Shown here: piece after piece, positions 32,653 to 42,839 of the stretch | How the letters are laid out: each line of letters begins with the position of its first letter | How positions within the stretch are numbered: position 1 is the first letter of the stretch | Assembly: GCF_017848645.1 (NCBI RefSeq) | Contig: NZ_JAFEIF010000018.1 | Location: 1 to 64,000 of the forward strand | Length of the DNA: 64,000 bases | Source: Limnohabitans sp. | GTDB lineage: Bacteria; Pseudomonadota; Gammaproteobacteria; Burkholderiales; Burkholderiaceae_C | Direction: 5' to 3' | The notes under the pieces: generated by a model | Seen by the model: only the letters and a program-made list of their open reading frames with translations | The model's database searches: none | What the model was told of the DNA's origin: nothing | Made by a program: the position numbers and the translations under genes

Positions 32653-32681
32653 GTCTCAGCCCGCCTTGGGCGTGGATCGCC

Positions 32682-33233
32682 TCAGTGGGCGTAGCGAGGC
32701 GGCTCGGAGGGGGCCACGGGGCTCGTCTCGGTCACTTTTGCGGCGCTGCTCATGGGGCCCCATTCTGCTTTTTCGCAGGCTTGCTGGATCAGGTGCAGCA
32801 TGCCGTGCACCAGACTGACTTGCAGGTGCAGCTGGCAAGCGCGGGCTTGGGCCGGGTCGGACTTGTCCTCAAAAGAGATTTGCAGGGCCCCGTTGGGCTG
32901 GATGGTCAAATGGGCATCGGTGATGAGCAGGGGCTCTGGCCCCAGCGGCCATTGGGTGGCGCGGGTTTCAAAAGGGGTGGCAAAGTCGGCCTTTTTCAAA
33001 AATGCATCGCGCTTGAGTTCGGTCAGCAGATGTTGCGAGGGCGCATCGGTGACCGCCACGCCAGGTTGCACCGCTTCCAGACGCACGGCCGATTGTTCAA
33101 TAGCAGGCATCAAGCGCAGCGTCATGCGCCGCGTCAGCCAGAAACGGAACTCCTGCTGGTCCTGGGTGTTCAGGCGCAGCAACAAGCGGTCTTGGCGCTC
33201 ATCGTGGTTCACAGACAGTTGGTGAATGTTCAT
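32682..33233 (-). CDS. conserved hypothetical protein
   Basis: 183-aa ORF with sensible protein-like composition filling the moaE/clpB gap; family not recognised. Confidence 0.7.
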   Translation of the reverse strand: MNIHQLSVNHDERQDRLLLRLNTQDQQEFRFWLTRRMTLRLMPAIEQSAVRLEAVQPGVAVTDAPSQHLLTELKRDAFLKKADFATPFETRATQWPLGPEPLLITDAHLTIQPNGALQISFEDKSDPAQARACQLHLQVSLVHGMLHLIQQACEKAEWGPMSSAAKVTETSPVAPSEPPRYAH

Positions 33234-33320
33234 GCTTTGATTTTAGGCAAAACTGCCTGCCTCAACGGCCCTTGAAAATGCCACTTTCAGCACAAGTTGC
33301 CAAGCATTGGAGAAACACAC

Positions 33321-35927
33321 ATGCGAATTGACAAACTCACCACCAAGTTCCAGGAAGCCTTGTCGGACGCCCAGTCGCTGGCCCTTGGCAAAGACCATGC
33401 TTACATCGAACCCCAACATGTGCTGGTCACCATGCTCAAGCAAGACGATGGCCCCAAAGCCATTTTGTTGCGCGCGGGCGTTCAGGTGCCCGCTTTGCTG
33501 CAAGCGGCCGAATCGGCCGTCTCGCGTTTGCCCCAGGTCAGCGGACAAGATCAAGTCACCGTGGGACCGGATCTGGTCAAGCTTTTGCAGGCAGCAGAGA
33601 AAGAAGCCATCAAACGCGGCGACGCCTTCATTGCTGGCGAATTGTTTTTGCTGGCACTGACCGAGAGCAAGTCCGAGGCCGGGCGCATCGCCAAAGAGCA
33701 TGGCCTGAACCGCAAAAGCCTGGAGTCCGCCATCGAGGCGGTACGTGGCGGCCAAAGTGTGGGCAACGCCGATGCCGAAGGCCAGCGCGAAGCGCTCAAG
33801 AAGTATTGCATCGACCTGACCGAGCGTGCCCGCATCGGCAAGCTGGACCCGGTCATTGGCCGGGACGACGAGATTCGTCGCGCCATCCAGGTTTTGCAGC
33901 GCCGCACCAAAAACAACCCGGTGCTGATCGGCGAGCCAGGCGTGGGCAAGACCGCGATTGTCGAGGGCCTGGCCCAGCGCATTGTGGCTGGTGAGGTGCC
34001 CGACTCGCTCAAAGGCAAACGCGTGCTGTCGCTCGACATGGCTGCTTTGCTCGCCGGGGCCAAGTTCCGTGGCGAGTTTGAAGAGCGCCTGAAAACCGTG
34101 CTCAGCGAACTGGCCAAGGACGAAGGCCAGACCATCGTGTTCATAGACGAGCTGCACACCATGGTGGGCGCGGGCAAAGCCGAAGGCGCGATGGACGCGG
34201 GCAACATGCTCAAGCCCGCACTGGCCCGGGGTGAGCTCCACTGCGTGGGTGCGACCACACTGGACGAATACCGCAAATACATCGAAAAAGACGCGGCCCT
34301 GGAGCGCCGTTTCCAGAAAATTTTGGTCAACGAACCCACGGTGGAGGCCACCATTGCCATCTTGCGCGGCTTGCAAGAAAAGTACGAAATCCACCACGGC
34401 GTGGACATCACCGATCCTGCCATTGTGGCGGCCGCAGAGCTGAGCCATCGCTACATCACCGACCGTTTTCTCCCAGATAAAGCCATTGACTTGATCGACG
34501 AGGCGGCGGCCAAGATCAAGATCGAGATCGACTCCAAGCCTGAGGTGATGGACAAGCTCGACCGCCGTTTGATCCAGCTGCAGATCGAGCGCGAGGCGGT
34601 GCGCCGGGAGAGCGACGAAGCCTCGCAAAAACGTTTCGCCTTGATCGAAGAAGAGATCGACAAACTGAAAAAAGAAGCGGCGGATCTGGAGGAAATTTGG
34701 CGCGCCGAGAAGTCGCAAGCCCAGGGCGGCCAGCAGGTGCGCGAACAAATCGACCAGCTCAAGCAACAAATCGAGGAACTGACGCGCAAGGGCGATTTCA
34801 ACAAGGTGGCCGAGTTGCAATATGGCAAGCTGCCTGCGCTCGAAAAAACCCTCAAAGAGGTGCAAGCCAAAGAATCCGCGCCTGGTGAAAAACCGGTGCA
34901 CCGCTTGCTGCGCACCCAGGTGGGCGCCGAAGAAATTGCCGAAGTCGTGTCCCGCGCGACGGGCATTCCGGTGTCCAAGATGATGCAGGGCGAGCGCGAA
35001 AAACTGCTGCAGATGGAGGACAAGCTGCACCAGCGCGTGGTGGGCCAGGACGAAGCCATTGCGGCGGTGGCCAATGCCATTCGCCGTTCGCGCTCGGGCC
35101 TGTCCGATCCGAACCGCCCGACGGGTTCGTTCCTCTTTTTGGGCCCCACAGGCGTGGGCAAGACCGAGCTGTGCAAGGCGCTGGCGGGCTTTTTGTTTGA
35201 CAGCGAAGACCACCTGATCCGCATGGACATGAGCGAGTTCATGGAAAAGCACTCGGTGGCCCGCCTGATAGGCGCGCCCCCGGGCTATGTGGGTTACGAG
35301 GAGGGTGGTTACCTGACCGAGGCTGTGCGCCGCAAGCCCTACAGCGTGTTGCTGCTTGACGAGGTGGAAAAAGCCCACCCCGATGTCTTCAACATCTTGC
35401 TGCAGGTGCTGGACGACGGCCGCCTGACCGACGGGCAGGGGCGCACAGTGGACTTCAAGAACACCGTGATCGTGATGACTTCCAACTTGGGCTCGCACCT
35501 GATCCAGTCCATGGTGGGGCAACCCGCCGAAGACATCAAGGACGCGGTGTGGGACGAACTCAAGACCCACTTCCGCCCCGAGTTCTTGAACCGCATCGAC
35601 GAGACCGTGGTCTTCCATGGCCTGGATGCCCAGCACATCGCGTCCATTGCGCAAATCCAGTTGCAGGTGTTGCAAGCCCGCTTGGCCCGCATGGACCTGA
35701 CTTTGAAGGTCAGTCCAGCGGCTTTGTCCGAGTTGGCCAAGGTCGGTTTTGACCCGGTGTTTGGCGCAAGGCCTTTGAAAAGGGCGATTCAGCAACGGCT
35801 GGAAAACCCCTTGTCCAAACTGCTGCTGGAAGGGCGTTTCCCACCCAAGTGCAGCATCGAGGTCTCGGTCGACCCGGTGCGTGCCCCGGGGCAGTTCGAT
35901 TTCCAAGTGGTCGAGCACGCGGCCTGA
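33321..35927 (+). CDS. clpB: ATP-dependent chaperone ClpB
   Basis: [35 protein letters not shown]; two AAA+ modules and coiled-coil middle domain; start at 33321. Confidence 0.97.
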   Translation: MRIDKLTTKFQEALSDAQSLALGKDHAYIEPQHVLVTMLKQDDGPKAILLRAGVQVPALLQAAESAVSRLPQVSGQDQVTVGPDLVKLLQAAEKEAIKRGDAFIAGELFLLALTESKSEAGRIAKEHGLNRKSLESAIEAVRGGQSVGNADAEGQREALKKYCIDLTERARIGKLDPVIGRDDEIRRAIQVLQRRTKNNPVLIGEPGVGKTAIVEGLAQRIVAGEVPDSLKGKRVLSLDMAALLAGAKFRGEFEERLKTVLSELAKDEGQTIVFIDELHTMVGAGKAEGAMDAGNMLKPALARGELHCVGATTLDEYRKYIEKDAALERRFQKILVNEPTVEATIAILRGLQEKYEIHHGVDITDPAIVAAAELSHRYITDRFLPDKAIDLIDEAAAKIKIEIDSKPEVMDKLDRRLIQLQIEREAVRRESDEASQKRFALIEEEIDKLKKEAADLEEIWRAEKSQAQGGQQVREQIDQLKQQIEELTRKGDFNKVAELQYGKLPALEKTLKEVQAKESAPGEKPVHRLLRTQVGAEEIAEVVSRATGIPVSKMMQGEREKLLQMEDKLHQRVVGQDEAIAAVANAIRRSRSGLSDPNRPTGSFLFLGPTGVGKTELCKALAGFLFDSEDHLIRMDMSEFMEKHSVARLIGAPPGYVGYEEGGYLTEAVRRKPYSVLLLDEVEKAHPDVFNILLQVLDDGRLTDGQGRTVDFKNTVIVMTSNLGSHLIQSMVGQPAEDIKDAVWDELKTHFRPEFLNRIDETVVFHGLDAQHIASIAQIQLQVLQARLARMDLTLKVSPAALSELAKVGFDPVFGARPLKRAIQQRLENPLSKLLLEGRFPPKCSIEVSVDPVRAPGQFDFQVVEHAA

Positions 35928-35930
35928 TCC

Positions 35931-35963
35931 CACAGCCGTGCAAGCCCTGCTTGCACGGCTGTG
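35931..35963 (+). repeat. perfect 14-bp inverted repeat 3' of clpB
   Basis: CACAGCCGTGCAAG-ccctg-CTTGCACGGCTGTG. Confidence 0.9.
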
Positions 35964-35998
35964 ACAGATGGCTTTTGTGGCCTTGGGCACAATAGGGC

Positions 35999-37699
35999 AT
36001 GACTTCAAAAATTGCTGGCCACCTGCTCGTTGAATGCCTCTTGGCCCAAGGCGTTACCCATGCTTTCGGGGTGCCCGGTGAAAGTTATCTGGCGGTGCTG
36101 GACGGCTTTCACCTGTACCGCGATCAACTCATTTTCGTCACCTGCCGCCAAGAGGGCGGTGCGGCCTTCATGGCCGAGGCCCAAGGCAAGCTCACTGGCC
36201 GCCCCGGCATCTGTTTTGTGACGCGTGGCCCGGGGGCCACCAACGCGTCGATTGGTGTGCACACCGCGTTCCAGGACTCCACGCCCATGATTTTGTTTGT
36301 GGGCGATGTGGCCAGTGACACCCGTGACCGCGAGGCCTTCCAGGAAATGGACTACACCCATTTCTTTGGCCCCTCGACCAAGGGTATGGCCAAACGGGTC
36401 GAGCGCGTGGACGACCCCGAGCGCCTTCCCGAGTATGTGGCCCGAGCTTTTGCCACGGCCATGAATGGCCGGCCTGGCCCTGTGGTGTTGGTGTTGCCCG
36501 AGGACATGCTCACTCGCCCCGTCAAGGCTGAGGCCCTTGGGCGTGTGGAGCCGGTTCAGGCCTGGAGCGACCCGGGTGCCTTGCGCACGCTGCTTGACAT
36601 GCTGTTGTCCGCTCAAAAGCCTTTGGTGATTGCAGGCGGGGGAGGCTGGACGCCCCAAGCGGCCCAAGCTTTGCAGCGCTTTGCCGAAAATTGGCAGCTG
36701 CCTGTGACCAATGCCTTCCGTTTTCAGGACACGTTTGACAACCACCACCCCTTGTACGCGGGGGATGTGGGCATCGGGATTGGTCCGGCACTGGCCCAGC
36801 GCGTGCGCGATGCCGACTTGATTGTGGCCATCGGCCCGCGCCTGGGTGAAATGACCACCGGGGGCTACACCTTGCTGCAAGCGCCCAAAACCCACCAGAA
36901 GCTGGTGCACATCCATGCCAGTGCCGAAGAGCTCAACCGTGTTTACCAAGCCGATTTGGCCATCAACGCCACCATGAACGCGGCCGCCCGCAGCCTGGAG
37001 GTCTTGAGCGCACCCACCGAGCTGCCCTGGGCCGATTGGACGCAAGCCGCGCACACCGATTACCTGAACAACCTCAAGCCCCAGGCCTTGCCCGGCGACA
37101 TCGACATGCCGGCCATCGTGGCCACGCTGCAAAAGCATTTGCCTGCAGACGCCGTGCTGACCAATGGCGCGGGCAATTTCGCCAGCTGGATGCACCGTTT
37201 TTACAAACACCACGGCTTGGTCAAAGGCCACAAAACCCAGTTGGCACCCACTGTGGGTGCCATGGGTTATGGCGTGCCTGCCGGCATTGCGGCCAATTTG
37301 TTGACGGGGCGTGTGACCTTCACCATTGCAGGTGATGGCGACTTTTTGATGAACGGCCAGGAACTGGCCACGGCGGTGCAGCACGGCGGCAAAAGCATCA
37401 TTGTGTTGCTTAACAACGGCATGTACGGCACCATCCGCATGCACCAAGAGCGCGAATACCCCGACCATGTGACGGGCTCGAAGCTGCAAAACCCCGACTT
37501 TGCCGCTCTGGCTTCGGCTTATGGTTATGTGGGCGTGCGCATTGAGCACACGCAAGCCTTTGAGTCGACCTTGCTGGAGGCGCTGGCACGTCCCCAAGGC
37601 ACGTTGATCGAGGTCATGCTGGACCCTGAAGTGATCACCACACGCGGCACGCTGAGCGCGATCACTCAGGCCAGTTTGGCACGGCAAGAAAAGGCTTGA
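35999..37699 (+). CDS. thiamine-pyrophosphate-dependent enzyme, acetolactate-synthase-large-subunit-like
   Basis: AFGVPGESYLAVLDG, CRQEGGAAFMAEAQGKLTGRPG...GPGATNASIGVHTAFQDSTPMI; ThDP motif GDGDFLMNGQELATAVQHGGKSIIVLLNN. Confidence 0.9.
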   Translation: MTSKIAGHLLVECLLAQGVTHAFGVPGESYLAVLDGFHLYRDQLIFVTCRQEGGAAFMAEAQGKLTGRPGICFVTRGPGATNASIGVHTAFQDSTPMILFVGDVASDTRDREAFQEMDYTHFFGPSTKGMAKRVERVDDPERLPEYVARAFATAMNGRPGPVVLVLPEDMLTRPVKAEALGRVEPVQAWSDPGALRTLLDMLLSAQKPLVIAGGGGWTPQAAQALQRFAENWQLPVTNAFRFQDTFDNHHPLYAGDVGIGIGPALAQRVRDADLIVAIGPRLGEMTTGGYTLLQAPKTHQKLVHIHASAEELNRVYQADLAINATMNAAARSLEVLSAPTELPWADWTQAAHTDYLNNLKPQALPGDIDMPAIVATLQKHLPADAVLTNGAGNFASWMHRFYKHHGLVKGHKTQLAPTVGAMGYGVPAGIAANLLTGRVTFTIAGDGDFLMNGQELATAVQHGGKSIIVLLNNGMYGTIRMHQEREYPDHVTGSKLQNPDFAALASAYGYVGVRIEHTQAFESTLLEALARPQGTLIEVMLDPEVITTRGTLSAITQASLARQEKA

Positions 37700-37768
37700 G
37701 CGCAGGCGTTTTGTAGTTGGTGCTGCGAATGTGATTTCAAGTCTATATCTTGCGCTGGCTTTGCCCAC

Positions 37769-37796
37769 AAAAAAACCCGCCGAGGCGGGTTTTTTT
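37769..37796. terminator. bidirectional terminator between ThDP-enzyme gene and SWIB gene
   Basis: AAAAAAACCCGCC-ga-GGCGGGTTTTTTT. Confidence 0.85.
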
Positions 37797-37822
37797 GATT
37801 GCGCGAGGCAAGTGCAACTGAA

Positions 37823-38227
37823 TTATTTCAGGTGCTTGCCGATCAGACCAGCCATTTCGAACATGGTGACCTGAGGCTTGCCAAACACAGCCTTGAGCTT
37901 GTCGTCGGCATTGATGGCGCGGCGGTTGACGCTGTCTTGCAGCTTGTGCTTCTTGATGTAAACCCACATCTTGCTGACCACTTCGGTGCGTGGCAGAGGT
38001 GTGGCGCCCACCACGGCAGCCAAGGCAGCACTGGGGGTCAGTGCCTTCATGAAGGCGGGGTTGGGAGTGCGCTTGGTCGCAGGAGCGGCCTTTTTGGCGG
38101 GTGCTTTGGCAGCCACCTTTTTAGCCGGTGCAGCCGCTTTTTTGGCGGGTGCAGCCTTGGTTGCCGGTGCTGCTTTTTTAGCGGGAGCTGCAGCTTTTTT
38201 AGCCGGGGTTTTTTTCGCAGTTGCCAT
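37823..38227 (-). CDS. SWIB/MDM2 domain protein with histone-H1-like Ala/Lys-rich N-terminus
   Basis: MATAKKTPAKKAAAPAKKAAPATKAAPAKKAAAPAKKVAAKAPAKK then PNPAFMKALTPSAALAAVVGATPLPRTEVVSKMWVYIKKHKLQDSVNRRAINADDKLKAVFG; start trimmed to ATG 38227. Confidence 0.93.
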   Translation of the reverse strand: MATAKKTPAKKAAAPAKKAAPATKAAPAKKAAAPAKKVAAKAPAKKAAPATKRTPNPAFMKALTPSAALAAVVGATPLPRTEVVSKMWVYIKKHKLQDSVNRRAINADDKLKAVFGKPQVTMFEMAGLIGKHLK

Positions 38228-38584
38228 GATGAAATTCCTTTGCTCGGAAGTGGGTTCGCCGCTGAGAAACGATGTGTTTACAGCTAGTGGGATGCTAATG
38301 GAGAAAGTGGCACTTTCCAAGCAGAAAAATCATTTTTCTCTCGATGTTGTTGCTGATTTGCCCTCGATGTTGGGCTTTTCTTGTTCTTGCCAACTTTCAT
38401 CATGCCCATTTGGAGCCATTGGGTTGATTCAGAGGCATGTCATCTATGCCAGCGTTGTTTGAAGCTCAAGCTTGCAGGTGCATTTCATGGATTGTTTTGT
38501 TTTTTCATATAGCGAAAAACAGATGGATTTGATGTGTGGTTTGACTTTCAAATCATGAATAATAATTTTGCATTGAAAAATAAC

Positions 38585-38610
38585 TTGTTTAACCCATTGA
38601 TTTTAAACAA
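38585..38610. promoter_or_regulatory. inverted repeat TTGTTTAA-N10-TTAAACAA upstream of aceA
   Basis: Perfect 8-bp inverted repeat in AT-rich intergenic DNA. Confidence 0.5.
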
Positions 38611-38618
38611 ATAAAAAT

Positions 38619-38664
38619 ATGTCTTGTATAAGACATAAGATAGATAGCAAGTCTTCTATAAGAG
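38619..38664. promoter_or_regulatory. tandem palindromic operator-like sites upstream of aceA
   Basis: ATGTCTTGTATAAGACAT (38619-38636) and GTCTTCTATAAGAG (38651-38664); shared TCTT-N-TATAAGA; 30-bp register. Confidence 0.6.
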
Positions 38665-38739
38665 TTAAGATGAGGACACCGACAGGGCAGAAACCGCTGC
38701 TTCCATCGCTTGATTTCAACTTGACCACAGGAGTTTTCC

Positions 38740-40071
38740 ATGCCAGCCGACATCACTCAACAACTCAGCCGTGAACAACAAATCGCCGCCCTCGAAAAAG
38801 ATTGGGCGACCAATCCCCGTTGGAAAGGCGTCAAGCGCGGCTACTCCGCCGCCGACGTTGTGCGTTTGCGCGGCAGCATGCCCATTGAGCACACCTTGGC
38901 CAAGCGCGGCGCAGAGAAGCTCTGGGAAAAAGTCAACGGCGGCGCCAAGAAGGGCTACGTCAACGCCTTCGGCGCGATCTCTGCCGGTCAAGCCATGCAG
39001 CAAGCCAAAGCTGGCTTGGAAGCCGTGTACCTGTCGGGCTGGCAAGTCGCCGCTGACGGCAACACATCCGAGACCATGTACCCCGACCAGTCGCTCTACG
39101 CCTACGACTCGGTGCCCACCATGGTTCGCCGCATCAACAACACCTTCAAACGCGCCGACGAAATCCAGTGGGGCCGTGGCATCAACCCCGGCGACAAAGA
39201 ATTTATCGACTACTTCTTGCCCATCGTGGCCGACGCTGAAGCCGGTTTCGGCGGCGTGTTGAACGCTTTCGAGTTGATGAAGAACATGATTGCCTCCGGC
39301 GCTGCTGGCGTGCACTTCGAAGACCAATTGGCTGCGGTGAAGAAGTGCGGTCACATGGGTGGCAAAGTCTTGGTGCCTACCCAAGAAGCTTGCGAGAAGT
39401 TGATTTCTGCACGTTTCGCCGCTGACGTCATGGGCGTGTCCACCATTGTGTTGGCTCGTACCGACGCAGAAGCTGCCAACTTGATCACCTCCGACCACGA
39501 CGCCAACGACAAGCCTTTCCTGACCGGCGAGCGCACTCAAGAAGGTTTCTACCGCGTCAAAAACGGTCTGGAGCAAGCCATCAGCCGAGGCGTGGCTTAC
39601 GCGCCTTACGCCGACTTGGTGTGGTGCGAGACTGGCGTTCCTGACATCGGCTTTGCCCGCGAATTCGCCCAAGCCGTGCACGCCGCTTGCCCAGGCAAGC
39701 TGCTGTCGTACAACTGCTCGCCATCGTTCAACTGGAAGAAAAACCTCAACGACAGCCAGATCGCTTCTTTCCAAGAAGACCTGTCCGCCTTGGGTTACAA
39801 GTACCAGTTCATCACCTTGGCCGGTATCCACATCAACTGGTACAACACCTTCCAGTTCGCCAACGCCTACGCCAACGGCGAAGGCATGAAGCACTACGTC
39901 AACATGGTGCAAGAGCCTGAGTTCGCAGCTCGCGACAAGGGTTACACCTTCGTGTCGCACCAGCAAGAAGTGGGCGCAGGTTACTTCGACGACGTGACCA
40001 CCGTGATCCAAGGCGGCTCGTCTTCCGTGAAAGCCTTGACCGGCTCGACCGAAGAAGAGCAGTTCCACTGA
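38740..40071 (+). CDS. aceA: isocitrate lyase
   Basis: [43 protein letters not shown]. Confidence 0.97.
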   Translation: MPADITQQLSREQQIAALEKDWATNPRWKGVKRGYSAADVVRLRGSMPIEHTLAKRGAEKLWEKVNGGAKKGYVNAFGAISAGQAMQQAKAGLEAVYLSGWQVAADGNTSETMYPDQSLYAYDSVPTMVRRINNTFKRADEIQWGRGINPGDKEFIDYFLPIVADAEAGFGGVLNAFELMKNMIASGAAGVHFEDQLAAVKKCGHMGGKVLVPTQEACEKLISARFAADVMGVSTIVLARTDAEAANLITSDHDANDKPFLTGERTQEGFYRVKNGLEQAISRGVAYAPYADLVWCETGVPDIGFAREFAQAVHAACPGKLLSYNCSPSFNWKKNLNDSQIASFQEDLSALGYKYQFITLAGIHINWYNTFQFANAYANGEGMKHYVNMVQEPEFAARDKGYTFVSHQQEVGAGYFDDVTTVIQGGSSSVKALTGSTEEEQFH

Positions 40072-40107
40072 TCTTTTTGAGAGTTGCCTGAAAGGGCACT
40101 GTCACTC

Positions 40108-40150
40108 AAAAGCCATCCGAAGCTTCGGCCTCAGGTGGCTTTTGTTTTTG
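40108..40150 (+). terminator. terminator after aceA
   Basis: AAAAGCCA ... TGGCTTTTGTTTTTG with inner CCGAAGCTTCGG palindrome. Confidence 0.75.
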
Positions 40151-40292
40151 ATGAGAAGGTTGTTCGGATGTCTTGGCTGGACCCTGCGTCTCGTGTCAGT
40201 GGCGCTCCATGTTGTGCAGTTGGTTCGTCAAGGTAAGACCAGTGTGTGTCCAGGTCACGCGTAGAGATCTGCTTCCGGTCCAATGTCGCATA

Positions 40293-40320
40293 AAAAAGCC
40301 ATCCCGAAGGATGGCTTTTT
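40293..40320. terminator. bidirectional terminator, 3' of icd on the minus strand
   Basis: AAAAAGCCATCC-cgaa-GGATGGCTTTTT, perfect 12-bp stem. Confidence 0.85.
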
Positions 40321-40345
40321 GCAGATGGCGAAATCAGCAGTCTGT

Positions 40346-42586
40346 TCAGGCAGCAGATGTCAGCGCTGCGTTGAAGGTCGCGCTGGGGCACATGATGGCC
40401 TTGAGTTTTTCTGGTGACGGGTAGTAATAACCACCAATGTCCACAGGCTGACCTTGCACCGCATTGAGTTCGGCCACGATGGTCTTTTCCTGTTCGGTCA
40501 AGGTTTGAGCCAATGAGGTGAACTTGGCTTGCAACGCCAGATCCTCGGTTTGCGACGCCAGTTCCTGCGCCCAGTACATGGCCAAATAAAACTGGCTGCC
40601 ACGGTTGTCCAGCTGGCCCGTTTTGGGTGAGGGGTTCTTGTTGTTGTCCAGCAATTTACCGGTGGCGGCATCCAGGGTTTTGGCCAGGATTTTGGACGCG
40701 TTGTTGCTGGTTTTGATGCCCAGGTCTTCCAGGGACACGGCCAGGGCCAGGAATTCACCCAGTGAGTCCCAGCGCAGGTGGTTTTCTTCCACCAGTTGCT
40801 GCACATGCTTGGGAGCCGAGCCGCCTGCACCGGTTTCGTACATGCCGCCGCCGGCCATCAAAGGCACGATGGACAGCATCTTGGCCGAGGTGCCCAGTTC
40901 CATGATGGGGAACAGGTCGGTCAAGTAGTCGCGCAGGATGTTGCCGGTCGCGCTGATGGTGTCAAAGCCACGGACCACGCGCTCCAGGGTGTAGCGCATG
41001 GCACGCACTTGGCTCATGATCTGGATTTCCAGGCCGGCCGTGTTGTGCTCGTGCAGGTACATCTTCACTTTGGTGATCAGCTGTGCTTCGTGCGGGCGGT
41101 ACTGGTCCAGCCAGAACACCACCGGCATGCCGGAGTTGCGGGCACGGGTCACGGCCAGCTTGACCCAGTCGCGGATCGCGGCGTCCTTGACCTGGCACAT
41201 GCGCCAGATGTCGCCTTCTTCCACGTCTTGGCTCAGCAGCACTTCACCGGTGTTGATGTCGGTGATGTTGGCCACGCCGTCTTCTTGGATTTCAAAGGTT
41301 TTGTCGTGCGAGCCGTACTCTTCGGCTTGCTGGGCCATCAGGCCGACGTTGGGCACCGTGCCCATGGTCTTGGGGTCGAACGCCCCGTGCCACTTGCAGA
41401 AGTTGATCATCTCCATGTAGATGCGCGCAAAGGTTGACTCGGGCATCACGGCCTTGACGTCTTTCAATCGGCCGTCGGCGCCCCACATCTTGCCGCCGTT
41501 GCGGATCATGGCGGGCATGGAGGCGTCCACGATCACGTCGTTGGGTGAGTGGAAGTTGGTGATCCCCTTGGCCGAATCCACCATGGCCAGCTCGGGGCGG
41601 CCTTCGTGGCAAGCGTGCAGGTCGCGCTTGATCTCGTCTTGCTTGGATTGGGGCAGGGTGGCGACCTTGGCATAAAGGTCGGCCATGCCGTTGTTCACGT
41701 TGACGCCCAATTCCTTGAACAAAGCACCGTGTTTTTCGAAAGCTTCTTTGTAGAAAATTTTCACGCAGTGGCCGAACACGATGGGGTGCGAGACCTTCAT
41801 CATGGTGGCTTTGACGTGCAGTGAGAACATCACGCCGGTTTTGTGGGCGTCTTCGATCTCTTTTTCGTAGAACTCGAGCAAGGCTTTTTTGCTCATGAAC
41901 ATGCTGTCAATCACTTCGCGGTCAAGCAAAGAGACTTTGGGCTTGAGGATGATGGTTTTGCCGCTCTTGGTGATCAGCTCCATCTTGACGTCACGGGGGC
42001 GGTCCAAGGTCATGGACTTTTCGCCGTGGTAGAAGTCGCCCGCGTGCATGTGCGAGACGTGCGAGCGCGAGGCCTGGCTCCACTCGGCCATGCTGTGCGG
42101 GTTCTTGCGCGCAAACTCTTTGACGGCGCGAGGCGCGCGGCGGTCCGAGTTGCCTTCGCGCAGCACAGGGTTCACGGCCGAGCCGATGCACTTGGCATAA
42201 CGCGCCTTGATGGCTTTTTCTTCTTCTGTTTTGGGGGCATCTGGATAGTCGGGCAGGGCGTAGCCCTTGCCTTGCAATTCCTTGATGGCAGCGGTCAACT
42301 GGCCCACAGAGGCGCTGATGTTGGGTAGCTTGATGATGTTGGTTTGCGGCTTGAGTGTCAGCTTACCCAGCATCGTCAGGTTGTCTGGCACCCTTTGCTC
42401 GGGTGTCAGGAAATCGGGGAACTCCCCCAAGATGCGGCCGGCCAGGGAAATGTCGCTGGTTTCGACTTCGATGCCAGCGGCTTGTGTGAAGGTGCGAATG
42501 ACAGGCAAAAAAGCCGCCGTGGCCAACAGGGGGGCTTCATCCGTGAGGGTGTAAATGATTTTGGAGCGGGCGTCTGGCATGGTCAT
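40346..42586 (-). CDS. icd: monomeric NADP-dependent isocitrate dehydrogenase
   Basis: [51 protein letters not shown]; 746 aa, monomeric type. Confidence 0.97.
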   Translation of the reverse strand: MTMPDARSKIIYTLTDEAPLLATAAFLPVIRTFTQAAGIEVETSDISLAGRILGEFPDFLTPEQRVPDNLTMLGKLTLKPQTNIIKLPNISASVGQLTAAIKELQGKGYALPDYPDAPKTEEEKAIKARYAKCIGSAVNPVLREGNSDRRAPRAVKEFARKNPHSMAEWSQASRSHVSHMHAGDFYHGEKSMTLDRPRDVKMELITKSGKTIILKPKVSLLDREVIDSMFMSKKALLEFYEKEIEDAHKTGVMFSLHVKATMMKVSHPIVFGHCVKIFYKEAFEKHGALFKELGVNVNNGMADLYAKVATLPQSKQDEIKRDLHACHEGRPELAMVDSAKGITNFHSPNDVIVDASMPAMIRNGGKMWGADGRLKDVKAVMPESTFARIYMEMINFCKWHGAFDPKTMGTVPNVGLMAQQAEEYGSHDKTFEIQEDGVANITDINTGEVLLSQDVEEGDIWRMCQVKDAAIRDWVKLAVTRARNSGMPVVFWLDQYRPHEAQLITKVKMYLHEHNTAGLEIQIMSQVRAMRYTLERVVRGFDTISATGNILRDYLTDLFPIMELGTSAKMLSIVPLMAGGGMYETGAGGSAPKHVQQLVEENHLRWDSLGEFLALAVSLEDLGIKTSNNASKILAKTLDAATGKLLDNNKNPSPKTGQLDNRGSQFYLAMYWAQELASQTEDLALQAKFTSLAQTLTEQEKTIVAELNAVQGQPVDIGGYYYPSPEKLKAIMCPSATFNAALTSAA

Positions 42587-42839
42587 CGTGGTACAGGTTT
42601 TTACAGGATGAAAAGGAACGTCTATCTTAAACCAAGCACACCCACATGAGCCTGACGACCATTTCGAAAACAGGGAAAAATACGCATCGGTTTTCGCAAT
42701 CGGTTCATCCTGTTTGGCCAGTGCTGCGTGAGGCCAGCCTGTCGTGCGTCAAACCGAATGTCAATTGTGGGAAAATGACGTGAGTTATTCACTTCCATCA
42801 TCCAGCGCGGTCGATGACCGCGCTTTTGCATTCAATTCC

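Noticed and set aside
33271-33320. Possible heat-shock sigma-32 promoter before clpB (CTTGAAA at 33271)
   Set aside because: The -35 match is good, but I see no convincing CCCCATnT -10 at correct spacing; needs TSS data.
33243-36008. 921-aa minus-strand ORF antisense to clpB
   Set aside because: Shadow ORF from GC-biased codon usage over a clear clpB; translation is rich in His/Gln/Leu/Val/Arg and resembles no protein family.
38060-38230. Repeat tract read as a possible CRISPR-like or satellite array
   Set aside because: It is an in-frame Ala/Lys codon repeat within the SWIB gene, with no regular spacer structure.
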